Shown: positions 1 to 11,739 of the stretch, one piece after another
How positions within the stretch are numbered: position 1 is the stretch's first letter
How the letters are laid out: each line of letters opens with the position of its first letter
Assembly (NCBI GenBank): GCA_025738555.1
Contig: JAOVFP010000005.1
Location: forward strand, 3,224,001 to 3,288,000
Length of the DNA: 64,000 bases
Source: Cyathus striatus
Lineage: Eukaryota; Basidiomycota; Agaricomycetes; Agaricales; Nidulariaceae
Direction: 5' to 3'
Notes under the pieces: model-generated
The model's database searches: none
What the model was told of the DNA's origin: nothing
The model's input: only the letters and a program-made list of their open reading frames with translations
Program-made: the position numbers and the translations under genes

Positions 1-119
1 ACTATGCGGTGCAGACTGGGTGCGGTACGCCATGTTGTCGCTATTCATGCAAGCGCCATGAATATTTGAACGGTGAGATAATCTGAAAAAAAAAATTATG
101 AAGCACGACGTCGCGGACG

Positions 120-1835
120 CATCGGTGGTTGAAACGGCGCAGATGTTATACTGCAACGCGAAGATACCAACACGACCAACCACCGCTGTTTAAGGGCAGA
201 ATGAAAAAACTTTTAGTAGAAGTCCGGGGTATGGGGCAAAAAAAAAACATCACCAATAGGACACCTTGCAGAGCAATGCACAGAGACCACTCGGTCAACC
301 ATCCACTATTTAAAAGGAAATATAAAAGTACACCAGTAATAGATCTAGTACGCCTTATCACGAAGGAAAATGAAGAAAACCAAGCGTGTACTAAGTCTTG
401 ATAAGGTCTGGTATATGGATCGACGAGAAGGTGAGCGGTTGGTGAGCGGTCGGAAAAAATCTCTCCAACATCTACACCATATCCGGTAGAGGCAGTAGAA
501 ACCTCAAAACCAGGCATTGCAAAGATACGCGAATACCAATTCGGTTACATCCTCACTGTTAAAATCGAGCACAATTCAAAAATAATATTTGAGTCCTGGA
601 CAAGAAGTAAAAAATAGCATGCTATTTGGAAAGGATAATCAGCAGACCATGCTCCTGGACAAAAAGAAACCCCTTGGACAACCTGCTATCATTCGAGAGA
701 TGAACGAAGCCTTGACATTTGAGATAAGGACTAGACAAGAGGCCAAAATTATGTTCTTGGACCGTGAACAACAGCAGGACATGCACTGGGACGCACAGAA
801 ACCCCTTGGACAACCTACTGTCACTCGGTGGATGCTAAAAAGAAAATATTTCGTCTTTCGTCATATATAACAGCAGGCCACGAGGTAGTCTGTATAACCA
901 AAACCAAAATAAGCATGTCAGCAGCAGGTATTGAAACGGCACGGAGTTACGCAGATACACTGCAACCGTGAAAATACCAACTCGACCAACCGTCTGCTGT
1001 TTGAGAGTAGAGTGAATAGGATGTTGTAGTATAAGTCCCGGACAGGAAGCAGAAAAGCCGAATTATTGGTATCGAACCAGTCGTAGGAACCGAACTCGAT
1101 ACTATGCAAAGTCACTGCATGGATACCACTCGGTTAACCTTCCACTGTTAGACAGTGAAATGAAAAGGTATACATAGCAATGGATCCAGTACGTCCAAGC
1201 AAGAAGTAAAAGGAAGAACGCCAAACGTGTAGCTTGGTAATGTCTGGTGTGCGTCGATTCGACAAAGAAGTGGACAACAAGAAAAATAATCCGCACTTAT
1301 CATAGCAGCAGGCTGTGTAACACAGAACTCATTTGGACAACCTGCCGCCGTTCGAGAATGAAATGAAGTGATATTTTAGATGAGATCGGCTGATCCTAGA
1401 CAAGAGACCAAAAAGAAATCATCGGCGAAATAATTGTTTAGAACACACGCAAACCCTTTGGACAAACGGCTGTCGTTAGATAGATAAATAAGGTGACATT
1501 TGAGATGAGGCCTGCTGGGTCCTAGGCAGGGAGTGCAAAAAAATTAGCGATATTACAACTGGCCATCGGATAGGGAGGAGCTGAGTTCGAAACTATACAT
1601 ACACCAGCCATACACAGGTACAAATACAAACTCGGTAAACCTCCCGTTGTCGGAAAGTGGAAAGGGATAGTAGTGAGATAAAGCTAGTCACAGGTAAGAA
1701 GAAAAACTGTTCGACATATTAAAGCCTTAGTAGCAGAAACCGAATTTGAAACCATACAACACTATGATGCACAGAATACCATTGGGACAACCTGCCGTTA
1801 TTCGACAGTGAGGTGATAATGTATATGGCAGGCCT
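120..1835. repeat. Decayed tandem array, about 11 units
   Basis: A motif close to TTGGACAACCTGCCGTT, followed by TCGAGAGTGAAATGAA, recurs near 170, 291, 540, 673, 804, 981, 1120, 1330, 1455, 1630 and 1785. The spacing is roughly 110-250 bases. Many units also carry an upstream block resembling GAAACCGAACTCGAAACTAT and a downstream block resembling GAGATGAGGCTAGTCCTAG. Units starting CTCGGT and units starting TTGGAC partly alternate. CpG is not depleted. No open frame spans the units, so this looks like an old satellite or a degraded repetitive gene. Its nature is unknown. Confidence 0.6.
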
Positions 1836-2239
1836 CCGCGATGAAGTGACGTTGAAGCGCCAAGGAAGACTTAGCGCACCCAACGTATTGAATTGCTCAC
1901 TGGGAAAAGGAAGTGTAGTCAATGCGTCACTTTCTAACGTCGATCGTAATCCTTGCAACGAATGTCTTTACAGTGCCCTCCAAGTAATACGGATTCTTGC
2001 TGTTGTGGATGTAATATCTGTAGTGCCAGCTATAGGGCTATTCCAGATAATTATGCTTGTCCGGTTGTGGTAATGGAATTGGCGAGATTGTCGCGAAGAG
2101 GCCCGGGGCCCCGGATCCGTAATGTGACCGTAATACAGAGAAAACGAACTAGAAAGGATGGATCTTCAGCTTCGCACATATATTTCGTTCTTTGGTGCCT
2201 ATTGAGAAACACGAACCGCCCGGGTCGAGGCACAAGCTA

Positions 2240-2990
2240 GGTATTGCGATTCATTGCGTATTGCCTTATTCAACTTACTACGATTCAATGGATTGGCGTG
2301 AGGATCGAGACATGGCAGTTGTTCATTTCATATAGGTGGGATAGTGTGGTACACCAATAGGAAAGATGGTTTAGTAGCTTGGTTCGATTAGATTTTCACC
2401 GAGAATTCATGGCGATGGTATACATTTGTGTCGTAGGACTTCCCGAGGCGCAAATCAATGTTACGTCTGAAAATCCGCGGGTGGGATAAGAATAGATCTG
2501 CATTAGTTCAACGAGGATGTATCTTGCATAGAACGTACTTACCACTAATCAGAACTACTTCGTGTCAAGTAAAAACGGACGATTCCTTCTTCAGATGTGT
2601 CCGATTGGGCGCGGAAGGATTAGCGTGAGGAGGCCAAGACTGGAATCGCGATGCGCTCATATAGATGTCTAGCTTGGTATTGAGAAACTTGGGGAGACTC
2701 CGAGGCGTGGTGCTGGATTGCTGGATTCATTATGTTTCTGGGTGTATCGTGGAAATCCGCGGAGGGATAAGAATAGTTCTGGGGCGCTTTATTATAAGTA
2801 TTGGGAATCAGTCAATTGGAGTGGAATATATGTCTGCCAAGGTCGTGCCAGTTACGAAGGTTCTGATGGTGTGTTATTGTTGTTGTTCACTAGGCTATAT
2901 GTGATACTTTGTCATTCGAGGACAATCAATAGATGTGTTTGTGGTTGACTGAACAACGCTCATGATCAGTGAGATGGGCGATAAAGGGGA
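2240..2990. repeat. Weak second decayed repeat region
   Basis: Two stretches resemble each other: around 2470-2500 (AAATCCGCGGGTGGGATAAG) and around 2752-2780 (AAATCCGCGGAGGGATAAGA). The words GGCGTGAGGA and AGCGTGAGGA also recur near 2294 and 2622. The periodicity is poor. I see no gene here. Confidence 0.3.
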
Positions 2991-4190
2991 TGCTTCCCGG
3001 CCATCTAATGTCAACCGCCTTCAATTAAATCAAGTCCACTTGTCAAACATTTGAACGCTGTGTTATTATATACATAGTACCTGTGGGTAATCAACGGATC
3101 TGCTCGCAGTCAGCTATGCAACGAGATGGTCGGTAGAGGGCGCTCACCAGCTCCCTACCGTCAATCGTTACCTTCATCTGATTCGAGTCCGGGCATCTGA
3201 ACGCCTTCCCAATCCAACTGGTCCGAGTACATCAGATTCAACTTTGCGCGTTGAGAAAGTATAGATTGTTTAATGTTATCACAGATCGTAATACGATTAC
3301 TTGTACAGCATACATATTGTAGAGCAATCGCCGTCAGTCATGTAGTTAGAATAAGTACAGAGGTTACTCACTGATTTCAAGATCAGTCCACTACTTCCCT
3401 TCGCCTGTCTCTAAGTTGTCATCCGAAAAACCCGTTGCGGTAAACGTATAGTCAGAGCACTGGAGGGCACTAGCTAGCACTGGTCTTGCACCAGTACGAT
3501 AGTCAAGCAGGTAAGACCGGAGAATATGTATATGAGTCTATGAGAACTATAACACCGATGAAAAGCGAAGAACATTTGGTGGGCTAGAATGGACGCGAAG
3601 ACTCTGGATTTGTAGATGCATCAAAGACAATAACGCCAGTGCATCTTCCGTATTTCCGTTCGGACAAGGTGTAATTTGGATGACGGTGAAATTAGATGAC
3701 TCGACTTGGTGAGTGCAACAAGTCCTATAGCATCGCTATGTTTTGAGAACAAGGAGAATATGCTTTTGGAATTGACGTGGTATATTTCCGAGAGCTACGT
3801 GCAAGACGGTGGTGTCTTGAAATAGCTCCACCGGTGGGAAAGGAACAAGCGCAAGTGCGAGCAGGTGAGCAAATTTTCACAAAGAGGGGAAGATTCTGCG
3901 AGCGTTGACCGACGCGATGAGGACGCGATGTTTGGCAGCGAGCTGGGTTGCCGACGGGGAAGGCGGGGACGAATCGGATTGCAGGGATTGGCGAAATGGA
4001 AAGTTGAGAAATGTATCGGCCGATGGTGTCGGAGTGTGGTCGGCCGTTGAAATGGATGAAAACGAGTCATGGAATTGGAAGAGATTTCATTCAAGTGAAG
4101 GGTCTTCTGGACAGAACCATCATCGATTCATCCCCGCCTCTCCTTTTCTCTCTCACACTCCTGGCCTGCGTCTGCTCGCTAAAGTAAAAG
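2991..4190. other. Intergenic region upstream of ILV2
   Basis: No supported gene. The last 70 bases before the ILV2 start are pyrimidine-rich (about 4120-4180), as is common just upstream of fungal starts. I see no clear TATA box. Open frames on both strands near 3800-4370 look like shadows of this leader and of ILV2. Confidence 0.4.
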
Positions 4191-6390
4191 ATGACAATTG
4201 CCATCCCCGCTGCTACCATCCGCGGTTCTACCCCAAAAGTGTCCCCTTCTTTTGTAAGGTGTCGCTCCACCGCTGCAACATCCCCAGCCCTCAGCAGCTC
4301 TATCGTCGACGCAAAGTCAAGAGTGAGAGAACATGCACGCAACATAAGTCGCACAACCATCTCCAACGCGACTGCCGCTCCCTCTGTGTATGTATCTTAT
4401 TTATATCTCTACAACTTTTTCGCTTACTCCTATACTCCCCACAGGCGACCTTCACCAGCACCAGGATTCCAGCAGGTGCCCACACCGAACAACACCAGAT
4501 TCCCCCCGAACCTCACCGGTCCCGCTCCCAATGCACCTCTGGACCATTCGTTCGTCGGCCTGACGGGTGGTGAAATCTTCCACGAGATGATGCTGCGCCA
4601 TGACGTGAAGCACATATTCGGTTACCCCGGAGGCGCTATTCTCCCCGTATTCGATGCCATCTACAAGTCCCCCTACTTCGACTTCGTCCTCCCCCGACAC
4701 GAGCAAGGCGCAGGACACATGGCGGAGGGATACGCGCGTGTATCCGGAAAGCCCGGTGTCGTCCTCGTCACTTCCGGCCCAGGCGCAACAAACGTCGTCA
4801 CACCCATGCAAGATGCCTTGAGCGACGGAGTTCCTCTGGTCGTGTTCACTGGTCAGGTCGCAACTTCAGCCATTGGCTCCGACGCATTCCAGGAGGCAGA
4901 CATCGTCGGGATCTCACGCTCTTGCACGAAATGGAACGTGATGGTCAAAGACATCTCCGAACTCCCAAGGAGAATCAACGAGGCGTTCAAGATCGCCACT
5001 TCTGGCCGCCCCGGCCCTGTTTTGGTCGATCTCCCGAAGGATGTTACGGCGGGTATTCTACGCACACCTCTGCCTTTCAAGGCTACCACCCCCGGAATCA
5101 ACCTTGGGCTCCCCGCTAACCCGCTGGCTCTGCCCGAGTCCCCTGTGGACGAGGTGTCGATCCGCCAAGCGGCACAGATGATCAATCAGGCTCAGAGGCC
5201 TGTTATTTATGCTGGGAATGGTGTCCTCTCTTCACCTGCTGGTCCTAAACTCCTCGCTGCCCTCGCGGAGCAGGGTAATATTCCCGTGTGCACGACTCTG
5301 CAGGGTCTCGGTGCGTTCGACGAGACCAACGACAAGAGTCTGCATATGCTTGGTATGCATGGGTCGGCGTATGCTAACCTTGCTATGCAGCAAGCGGATG
5401 TTATTATTGCTCTCGGTGGAAGGTTCGACGATCGCGTGACCGGTAAAGTCGATACGTTCGCGCCTGCTGCTCGTGCAGCGGCACTGCAGGGACGCGGCGG
5501 TGTTATCCATTTCGAGATTCAGCCCAAGAATATCAACAAGGTCCTTGAGGCGCAGATTCCTATTCTCGGAGATGTAGTGACCAACCTCGCCTCGCTTGTA
5601 CCTCAGATCGAGTACTCTCCTCGTGAGGACTGGTTCAAGGACATCCAGTCGTGGAAGAAGGATTACCCCTTCACGTACCTCAAGGCCGAGAAGGGTGCCC
5701 CGATGAAGCCTCAGCAGGTTATCGAGGAACTTGACCTCCAGACGAAGGATAAGAAGGACAATGTGATTATCGCTACTGGCGTTGGCCAGCACCAGATGTG
5801 GGCCGCGCAGCACTTCCGGTGGAGGCACCCCAGGACGATGGTCACCTCCGGCGGTCTCGGGACAATGGGCTTCGGGCTCCCCGCCTCCATCGGTGCAAAG
5901 GTCGCCGCACCTGAGAAGATCGTTGTTGACATCGACGGCGACGCGTCGTTCTCGATGACGGCCATGGAGCTCGCCACGGCCTCGCAATACAGCATTGGCG
6001 TGAAGATCTTGATTTTGAACAATGAGTTCCAGGGAATGGTCCTGCAGTGGCAGGATTTGTTCTACGAGAAGCGGTATTCGCATACGCAGATGACTAATCC
6101 GGATTTCATTTTGCTGGCGAGGGCGATGGGCGTTCAGGCTATTAGATGTAGTAGTGCGGAGGAGTTGCCTGAGAAGATGAAGGAGTTTTTGGAGTATGAT
6201 AATACTAAGCCGATTTTGATGGAGTGTGTGGTTGAGAAGAATGAGCATGTGTTCCCTATGGTGCGCTCTTTTTCTTTTTCTTACTTTTATGTTCATGGGC
6301 TGATGGAGTTCGCTTTAGGTACCAGCAGGAAAAGCTCTTCACGAGCAAATGCTGCATCCCTCATTGGCGTTGAGAGCAAAAAAAGCATAA
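4191..6390 (+). CDS. ILV2: Acetolactate (acetohydroxyacid) synthase catalytic subunit, mitochondrial
   Basis: This enzyme makes 2-acetolactate from two pyruvates, or 2-aceto-2-hydroxybutyrate from pyruvate and 2-ketobutyrate, the first common step of valine, leucine and isoleucine synthesis. It uses thiamine diphosphate, FAD and magnesium. The model has exons 4191-4387, 4445-6260 and 6319-6390, giving 694 residues, the usual fungal length. Intron 1 (GTATGT to CACAG, 57 bp) restores the frame to SVRPSPAPG. Intron 2 (58 bp) restores the conserved end VPAGKALHEQMLHPSL; without it the protein would run into an unrelated tail. The N-terminus is rich in Ser, Thr, Ala and Arg, like a mitochondrial presequence. 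Visible landmarks are FGYPGGAILPVFDA, the glutamate in RHEQGAGHMAEGYARVSG, GRFDDRVTGK, the ThDP/Mg region DGDASFSMTAMELATA and NNEFQGMVLQWQ. The ATG is the first in frame after a TAA six bases upstream. In yeast a small subunit (Ilv6) confers valine feedback; none is encoded here. Confidence 0.97.
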
Positions 6391-7901
6391 ACGATAAAAG
6401 AACGATGAATTAGCTTTCCTCGTTCACTCTCGGTTTATATCTTCGGACTTGTTTATGCACTACACACACCCGTTTTCTTTTTTCCATATCCAATCTGATT
6501 TGCATGCAACGCCAAGCTTCAAGTTTCAACACATCGCTTTTTTTTCTTTTGTGTACTTAATACTTACCATCATCATCGACACACTATCTACTACCTGGTT
6601 ATTCATTTCTATCTACCTTTTTCAGCAATTTGCATCTGATCTTTCCTCTGTTTTTATTCCCCCTCCCCCTGATTGCATAGTCGTAGTTACGCGTGATAAC
6701 AATGGTTAAATTGTAGTATATCTCTTTCACTCTTTCCTTGAAATAAAAATTTGGATCGAGCGTATTTTGGTGTAGAAGGTGATGGTAAATAATTGTCAAT
6801 AACGTTGATGGCGTCGCTCCATCTCGTGCAGCTTCGACGCGTCGTACTCTCTCGGATCTCCTACTCTTTCCCGATTCCCGAATGCTTTCCACAGATTCTT
6901 AATTCCTTCAGCCTTGGAATTGAAGCTGGAATACTGTGCACAGGACAACGAGTAGCCTCTGTAGAACAAAGGGCGATGGCCGCCACTTGCGTTTGACTTG
7001 CGTGATGCAATGATTATCAGGCATAGCTTTCAATGCAAATTTGCTTTGTGGATTAAGTATTACTTATCACCCAATGTTAAACCTCAGTCGAGGTGCCGAC
7101 GTGTTGGTTTGTATGCTATTCCGTTGATTTATGTGCTTGGTTCCTCCAAATTCATTGACGGACATACTCCCGTCGATGACCACGGCGCACCGGACAGGCG
7201 TACTGAAAAGGGGTGCGGTAATGTTTCAGTTTGGTACTGGTTTGTATCGCTTGCATCTGTACTCTCCATCTGTACTCTCGCTGAAAGATCTAGACATAGT
7301 CCCTCCAAGTGCCCATTCAGCTGCAGCCGGTGCTTGCAGAGCCCTCAGCTGCCCAGTCCGGAGAACTCCTCGGGGATTCAGCCTTGAAGTCCTGAGCTGG
7401 CCAAACAACTAGAAAAACTTACAGGATGTTTGGAAGATGATGGGTGATAGGGTCTCGTCTGCGATGTGTCGACAGAGTTATATTGGGCTTCGCAGTTGCA
7501 AGCTTCAATCGCGCGAAGTGTGGGTGTTAGAGTCAAGAAGGAATACTAGGGATCCGCCAATTATATATGTGATTGCCTTTCTTTTCTGTCACCGTGTTAA
7601 TGCACTTTTTAAACCTTGCCTCAGTTCGATTTCACTAGGCGTACTGTCGCAGTTCCAGAGTAGCACGAAGAAAACAGGAAATTTATAACCATCTCATCAC
7701 CGATGTCTGGCCGTAGCTGGTACTTGTGTTTTTCTAATACCAGAGTTGGTACCTCAATGGTAAATCAACAAGCCTTGGACTTGTGAAGTGCTCAGTACAT
7801 AAGACCATCTTTTGGGGTGCCTAGTGCATAACACCATATATTACTGACACCCTGGACGTTAACAGAATAGGGCCTAGCACCGAACGAATACTTATTCATT
7901 A
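6391..7901. other. Intergenic region between ILV2 and gene A
   Basis: Holds the T-rich 3' flank of ILV2 (6400-6740). No gene is supported. Open frames at 6998-7412 lack family features and overlap one another in several frames. Confidence 0.4.
7787..7843 (+). promoter_or_regulatory. 31-bp tandem duplication upstream of gene A
   Basis: Two near-copies of a unit (GTGCTCAGTACATAAGACCAT, then GTGCCTAGTGCATAACACCAT) lie about 60-115 bases before the gene A start. The second copy runs into CATATATTA, a possible TATA-like element. A regulatory role is inference. Confidence 0.3.
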
Positions 7902-8846
7902 ATGCGGCGTGCTATACTGTACGCCATCTTCTTGTGGTTACTCCCTTTCGCATATTCCGTAGAACAGAACTATACAATTGATGATGGCTTTGGAGATTCG
8001 CTGACGAAGAAAATGCCCATTTACAAACCGGACGCGTGGAACAACCAGACGTGTGAGGGTTGCCGAATTCGGCCTGACCCGTCGAAAGCTTACTCGGGAA
8101 CATACACTGCCACAACTCACCACCCCGAGCAGCAAAATTCCTCTATAACCATGGAGTTTGAAGGTAGCATTGATCTTTTGGAAGTACTATTGAAGCTCAC
8201 TGGCATGTAGGGATTGCAATATATGTGTTCTTTATTCTTCCCAACAAACAATGTCTCGGTGTCACCACTTATTCGGCGGCCAACTTCACTATCGATGGTC
8301 AGTTAGTTGGAAATTTTAGCCACAGTCCAGATTTTTCAACCACCGATATATTTTATAACCAAACGGTTTTTAGCAAAACCAACCTTCCAAATGGCATGCA
8401 TCAGCTAGTAGTATCTACTACTGTTACTGACATGAGTGTTTTCATCAATTTCGACTACGCTATATACACGTATGTTGGAACTGTTTTCGCCAATGTTTAG
8501 CTTCTCATTTTTTTTTTGCAGGAAAGTTACAAACGAAACTGTCACCACGAATATCTCTTCCAGTGCGCGTGCCACTGCCTCTTCAGGTTCTACCTCCTCG
8601 GAAACCCCTGTATCTGGCTCCAAGTCCGGAAGAACGTCGACTGCTGACGTTCTTGGTGGAACTGTCGGAGGGGTTATTGGTATAGCTTTAGTGATCACCT
8701 TGTTTCTCTGGTATAGATCGCGTAAACGAAACTATCGACCTAACTATAATTGGAGTCCTCCACCACCCAAAGCTGGAATGGAATACGCACCTACCAGAGC
8801 ACTTCGTGTCACCACCGATATTCCTCCCAATTTACCCCCGAAGTGA
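7902..8846 (+). CDS. Membrane glycoprotein paralog A (short cytoplasmic tail)
   Basis: Model: exons 7902-8163, 8211-8469 and 8522-8846, 281 residues; the introns of 47 and 52 bp sit at the same positions as in the four paralogs downstream. A signal peptide (MRRAILYAIFLWLLPFAYS) is followed by an ectodomain starting NYTIDDGFGD, with a TCEGC pair of cysteines and several N-x-S/T sites. Exon 2 encodes IAIYVFFILPNKQ, NFTIDGQ and INFDYAIYT. Exon 3 encodes a Ser/Thr-rich stalk, a glycine-rich transmembrane helix (GGTVGGVIGIALVITLFLWY) and a basic stop-transfer (RSRKR). The cytoplasmic tail is only about 45 residues and Pro-rich. It lacks the coiled coil and the C-terminal PPxY motif of the others. 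I recall this as a recurrent agaricomycete family of unknown function, probably at the cell surface or in the secretory pathway. Ligands and partners cannot be told from sequence. Confidence 0.85.
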
Positions 8847-8951
8847 CGAGACTACATAGTTTGAAACTATCTAGGTTCTAAACAGTAGCGACTATGTCTA
8901 TATGTACGAGCAAGTCGATGGACTCGGTGATGTATAAAGAGCATTTATGTC

Positions 8952-9210
8952 AAGGACATGTGCGACGACACTACGTATTATTTTTGTGTCTCTTGAGTTT
9001 CTCTTCTCGCCACATACTTCTGTATTTGAGTTAAATATTCCGTGTAGCAATCAAATGTTCTTAACTGTGCGAAACGTATATACTTCGGTACTCTAGTACT
9101 TATGTACAGCTAGCTATATTTGATATTAACATAAAGGTCCCGTCGACCGTAAACCAAGGTTGTACGTTGACCCGAATCAAGGATAAGATTTACGTGGAGA
9201 GGCTTGCGCC
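8952..9210 (+). repeat. Dispersed segment downstream of gene A (copy i)
   Basis: Bases 8952-9100 match 49850-49997, and 9145-9210 match 55785-55862. The two halves are contiguous here but at 49.8-55.9 kb are separated by nested transposons. CpGs here are often TpG or CpA in the other copy (GTCGACCGTAAACC against GTCAACCATAAACC). This looks like the closest available version of the empty site. Confidence 0.7.
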
Positions 9211-9276
9211 TCGGGCCGCGGCCCGCAGGCTGATAATAAATACAAGGATAATTATGCATCGCGACTGCGTTCTAAA

Positions 9277-9857
9277 TCACCTTGCTTGGCAAGGTTTCTC
9301 CGGGTCATAATTGGGTTCACTTTTCGACCTGCACGTGATTCACGTGATTTTATCCCGTGATTACCGCGTTAGACGGTTCTTCGTTGGTTCTACCTGCCCT
9401 TGAGTGATTGTGTGGCCGGCCTTTGGTTTGTTTCGTGCTCGTCGCTATCCACCTTCCTTCTTCGTTGACTTCTCGTTGCCGTTTAGTTTGGCAGCAGTTC
9501 CTTCCCTTGCTGCGCTTACTTGGTACCCTGTTTCCAACGTTTGTCTCGGTTTCATTTGCGGCAAATTTCTGTCTCACTCTCTGGTTCTTGGTCTTTGACG
9601 TTGGTGCAATAAATTATAATACAGGTATTGTTTACGTTACATTATTGCTCACTGCAGTAACAATACTTAGGTTGGCCCTCGCCTCTCCCTTGCTTTCTGC
9701 CATTGCAGTTTGGTACTTGCGTTGAGTCTCTCCAGTCTATCATCCTCCTCCAGCAGTTCGGGATCATATGCCTGCATAAATATCGAGTCGTTAAAATCAC
9801 CTTGCTTGGCAAGGTTTCTCTCTGGTCCATAATTGGGTTCGCTTTTTGACCTGCACA
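9277..9857. repeat. Pair of about 60-bp direct repeats, 515 bp apart
   Basis: 9277-9336 and 9793-9857 share AATCACCTTGCTTGGCAAGG, then TTTCTC, ATAATTGGGTTC and GACCTGCAC. The core CCTTGCTTGGCAAGG is itself a small palindrome. The interval is pyrimidine-rich with no convincing gene. The repeats could be remnants of short terminal repeats; I could not identify a target duplication. Confidence 0.45.
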
Positions 9858-10462
9858 TGCTCACTTTGGCTGCACTCGGCGAGCCTTGTTCCTTTCACAG
9901 GCCTCAGTACATGTACTGTGCTCTCCCTTCTATGTTCTCCCTCCCTCCCCCCCGCATTTCTCCTTGCACAGTGTGGTTCTCTTTTTTATACCTCTTTGTT
10001 CTCATCAGTTCTCCCATTGCTATTTCATGCTTCTCTTTCGCCACTTGAGACCTCCTCTTCTTGCTTTTTCACGACCTGCCTTGTTCTTAATCAGCCATTT
10101 GGGGACAAATCAAATGTCACTCCATTCCGCCTCAGTATAAGACTCCAGCTTTTGGTAACCCCCTTCCACTGCCACCAGATTTTATCCATTGGTCGTTTGG
10201 GGCCCCTACATTTCAACTACATTCTTGACTTCTGTTGTTCAAGTCCATTGTTCAACAATCGCTAACATGGGTCCCCAATATCACCTACCCTGGTAAGTCC
10301 AGGAAACGTGCTGCATATTTCGACGCGAAATCTTGAATTTTCGATCTTCTCAGACAGTTCCAACTTGCAGCGACTTCTACTTGGGTATGCTGAAGTGGTT
10401 ATAGTAGCTGTAGAAACCCTCAAGTAAGCGCATCATGGATGATGATGAGAGTGCGACCGGTT

Positions 10463-10640
10463 GGGAGGTAGGTATCTGTTATACTTCCTGCTACTGTATT
10501 GAAAATTGCGACACTCGTCCCCATGTATGGGGGAGCGAGATATCAGGAAGTGGTATATAATCCATTGGAAGGCGCCTGGGCTTAGATTTCGAGGGTTGCG
10601 AGGTAGGTATCTACTGTGCTTCATGCTACTGTGTTGAGGA
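10463..10640. repeat. About 125-bp tandem duplication
   Basis: GAGGTAGGTATCT followed by CTTC.TGCTACTGT.TTGA occurs at about 10463-10505 and again at about 10590-10636. The rest of the unit has diverged. Confidence 0.4.
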
Positions 10641-11697
10641 TGCCCTTTACACGCTGGTAGCTCGGTGTGAGGTCTACATTTGTCATTGGTCCTCGCAATG
10701 TGATTCATTTGGTCCAGCCTTGCAATACGTCTTGGGTTTGCTTGTGCCTAGTGTGCATTTTTTGGGCCTGAGCCGGGTCATGTACTCAAACTATCTACTT
10801 ATCCTACGGAACTATGCTACATCTACTGTATTGTATATTAGTATCACCCATTACCCAACATAAGTACTTTTCGTCTATATGAATAATTGTACTAATACTA
10901 ACATCTGTAATAAACATCCCAAAAAAACTCTACAAATTTGCCTCTTTCTCTCCAAGTCAAGCAAGGTTCCCGCCGACGCAGTCGGCAATTCCCAGTTTAA
11001 ACTTGTTCCCAAAATCTTTCAAAAATCCTCCCATTGCTTTGAAAGCTCCATTACTTCAATATCTGTGTACTTACCATGTTATGAGATATTCACAGTTGCT
11101 TTGTCACTTTGTGCAACAATCAAACTCAACAGAGACAGCTGGCATGCATACTTACCTGGTTTAGTGATGTAAGCCCAGAGTCCTGGCGTCTGGTCAATGG
11201 TGGAGGTGTGACTTATACTGTAGATGTGACCTTGCTTTAGATAAATCAGCAGGCTTGAAGATTGAATTTTCGAAGCGTCCGGTAAGTCCTATCCTGGCAG
11301 TGTGCTCAACTGTTCGTCTTCGATAAGCCAGTTTTACTGAGTTGGCTACAGGTTAAACGTTGTTTGCTTCGATCTCCTTCCGACGCATAATTATATTTAG
11401 CTACGCTCAACTTGTTTCTGCAATGGTGTGACGTGTCCACCCGCTGCCGACTCAGTACGCTCTCCAAAGATGAACTGTACGATCCTATGCGTGATGGCGT
11501 ACTTGTCCTTGTCATTAATTTTGTTGTTGTTGACAGGCTGAAAGGGATTTTCCTGGTGTTGTGCAGAGGTGACATCTTAATTGACCATTGCGATGGTAAG
11601 CATTGTGCATTGAACCTACACCTTTTACGCACGTCATTAATCGTTGATCGTCACTCACGTTCCATCTCAAATAACTGCCGTTGTTATGGTTGAAGTT
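10641..11697. other. Intergenic region before gene B
   Basis: I see no gene, RNA or transposon end that I can support in this stretch. Confidence 0.35.
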
Positions 11698-11708
11698 CTT
11701 TTAAGACA
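11698..11708 (+). promoter_or_regulatory. TATA-like TTTTAAGA element of gene B
   Basis: CTTTTAAGACA lies about 40 bases before the gene B start. Gene C has TTTAAGA at a similar distance, followed by a similar leader that ends in CAATGTGCCGA in both. The conservation between paralogs suggests a shared core promoter. This is inference. Confidence 0.35.
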
Positions 11709-11739
11709 ACCAATTGCTCTCCTTCATAACCGCTATTCA

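Noticed and set aside
3795..4366. Minus-strand open frames opposite the ILV2 leader
   Set aside because: They mirror the ILV2 first exon and its leader, have no family features, and would require antisense coding across a conserved gene start.
5232..6296. 354-residue minus-strand open frame inside ILV2
   Set aside because: It is the antisense shadow of a GC-rich conserved coding exon; its sequence is low in hydrophobic pattern and matches nothing I recognise.
9846..10265. 139-residue plus-strand frame
   Set aside because: The sequence is pyrimidine-rich and gives Ser/Leu/Phe-rich peptides in all three frames; no splice or family support.
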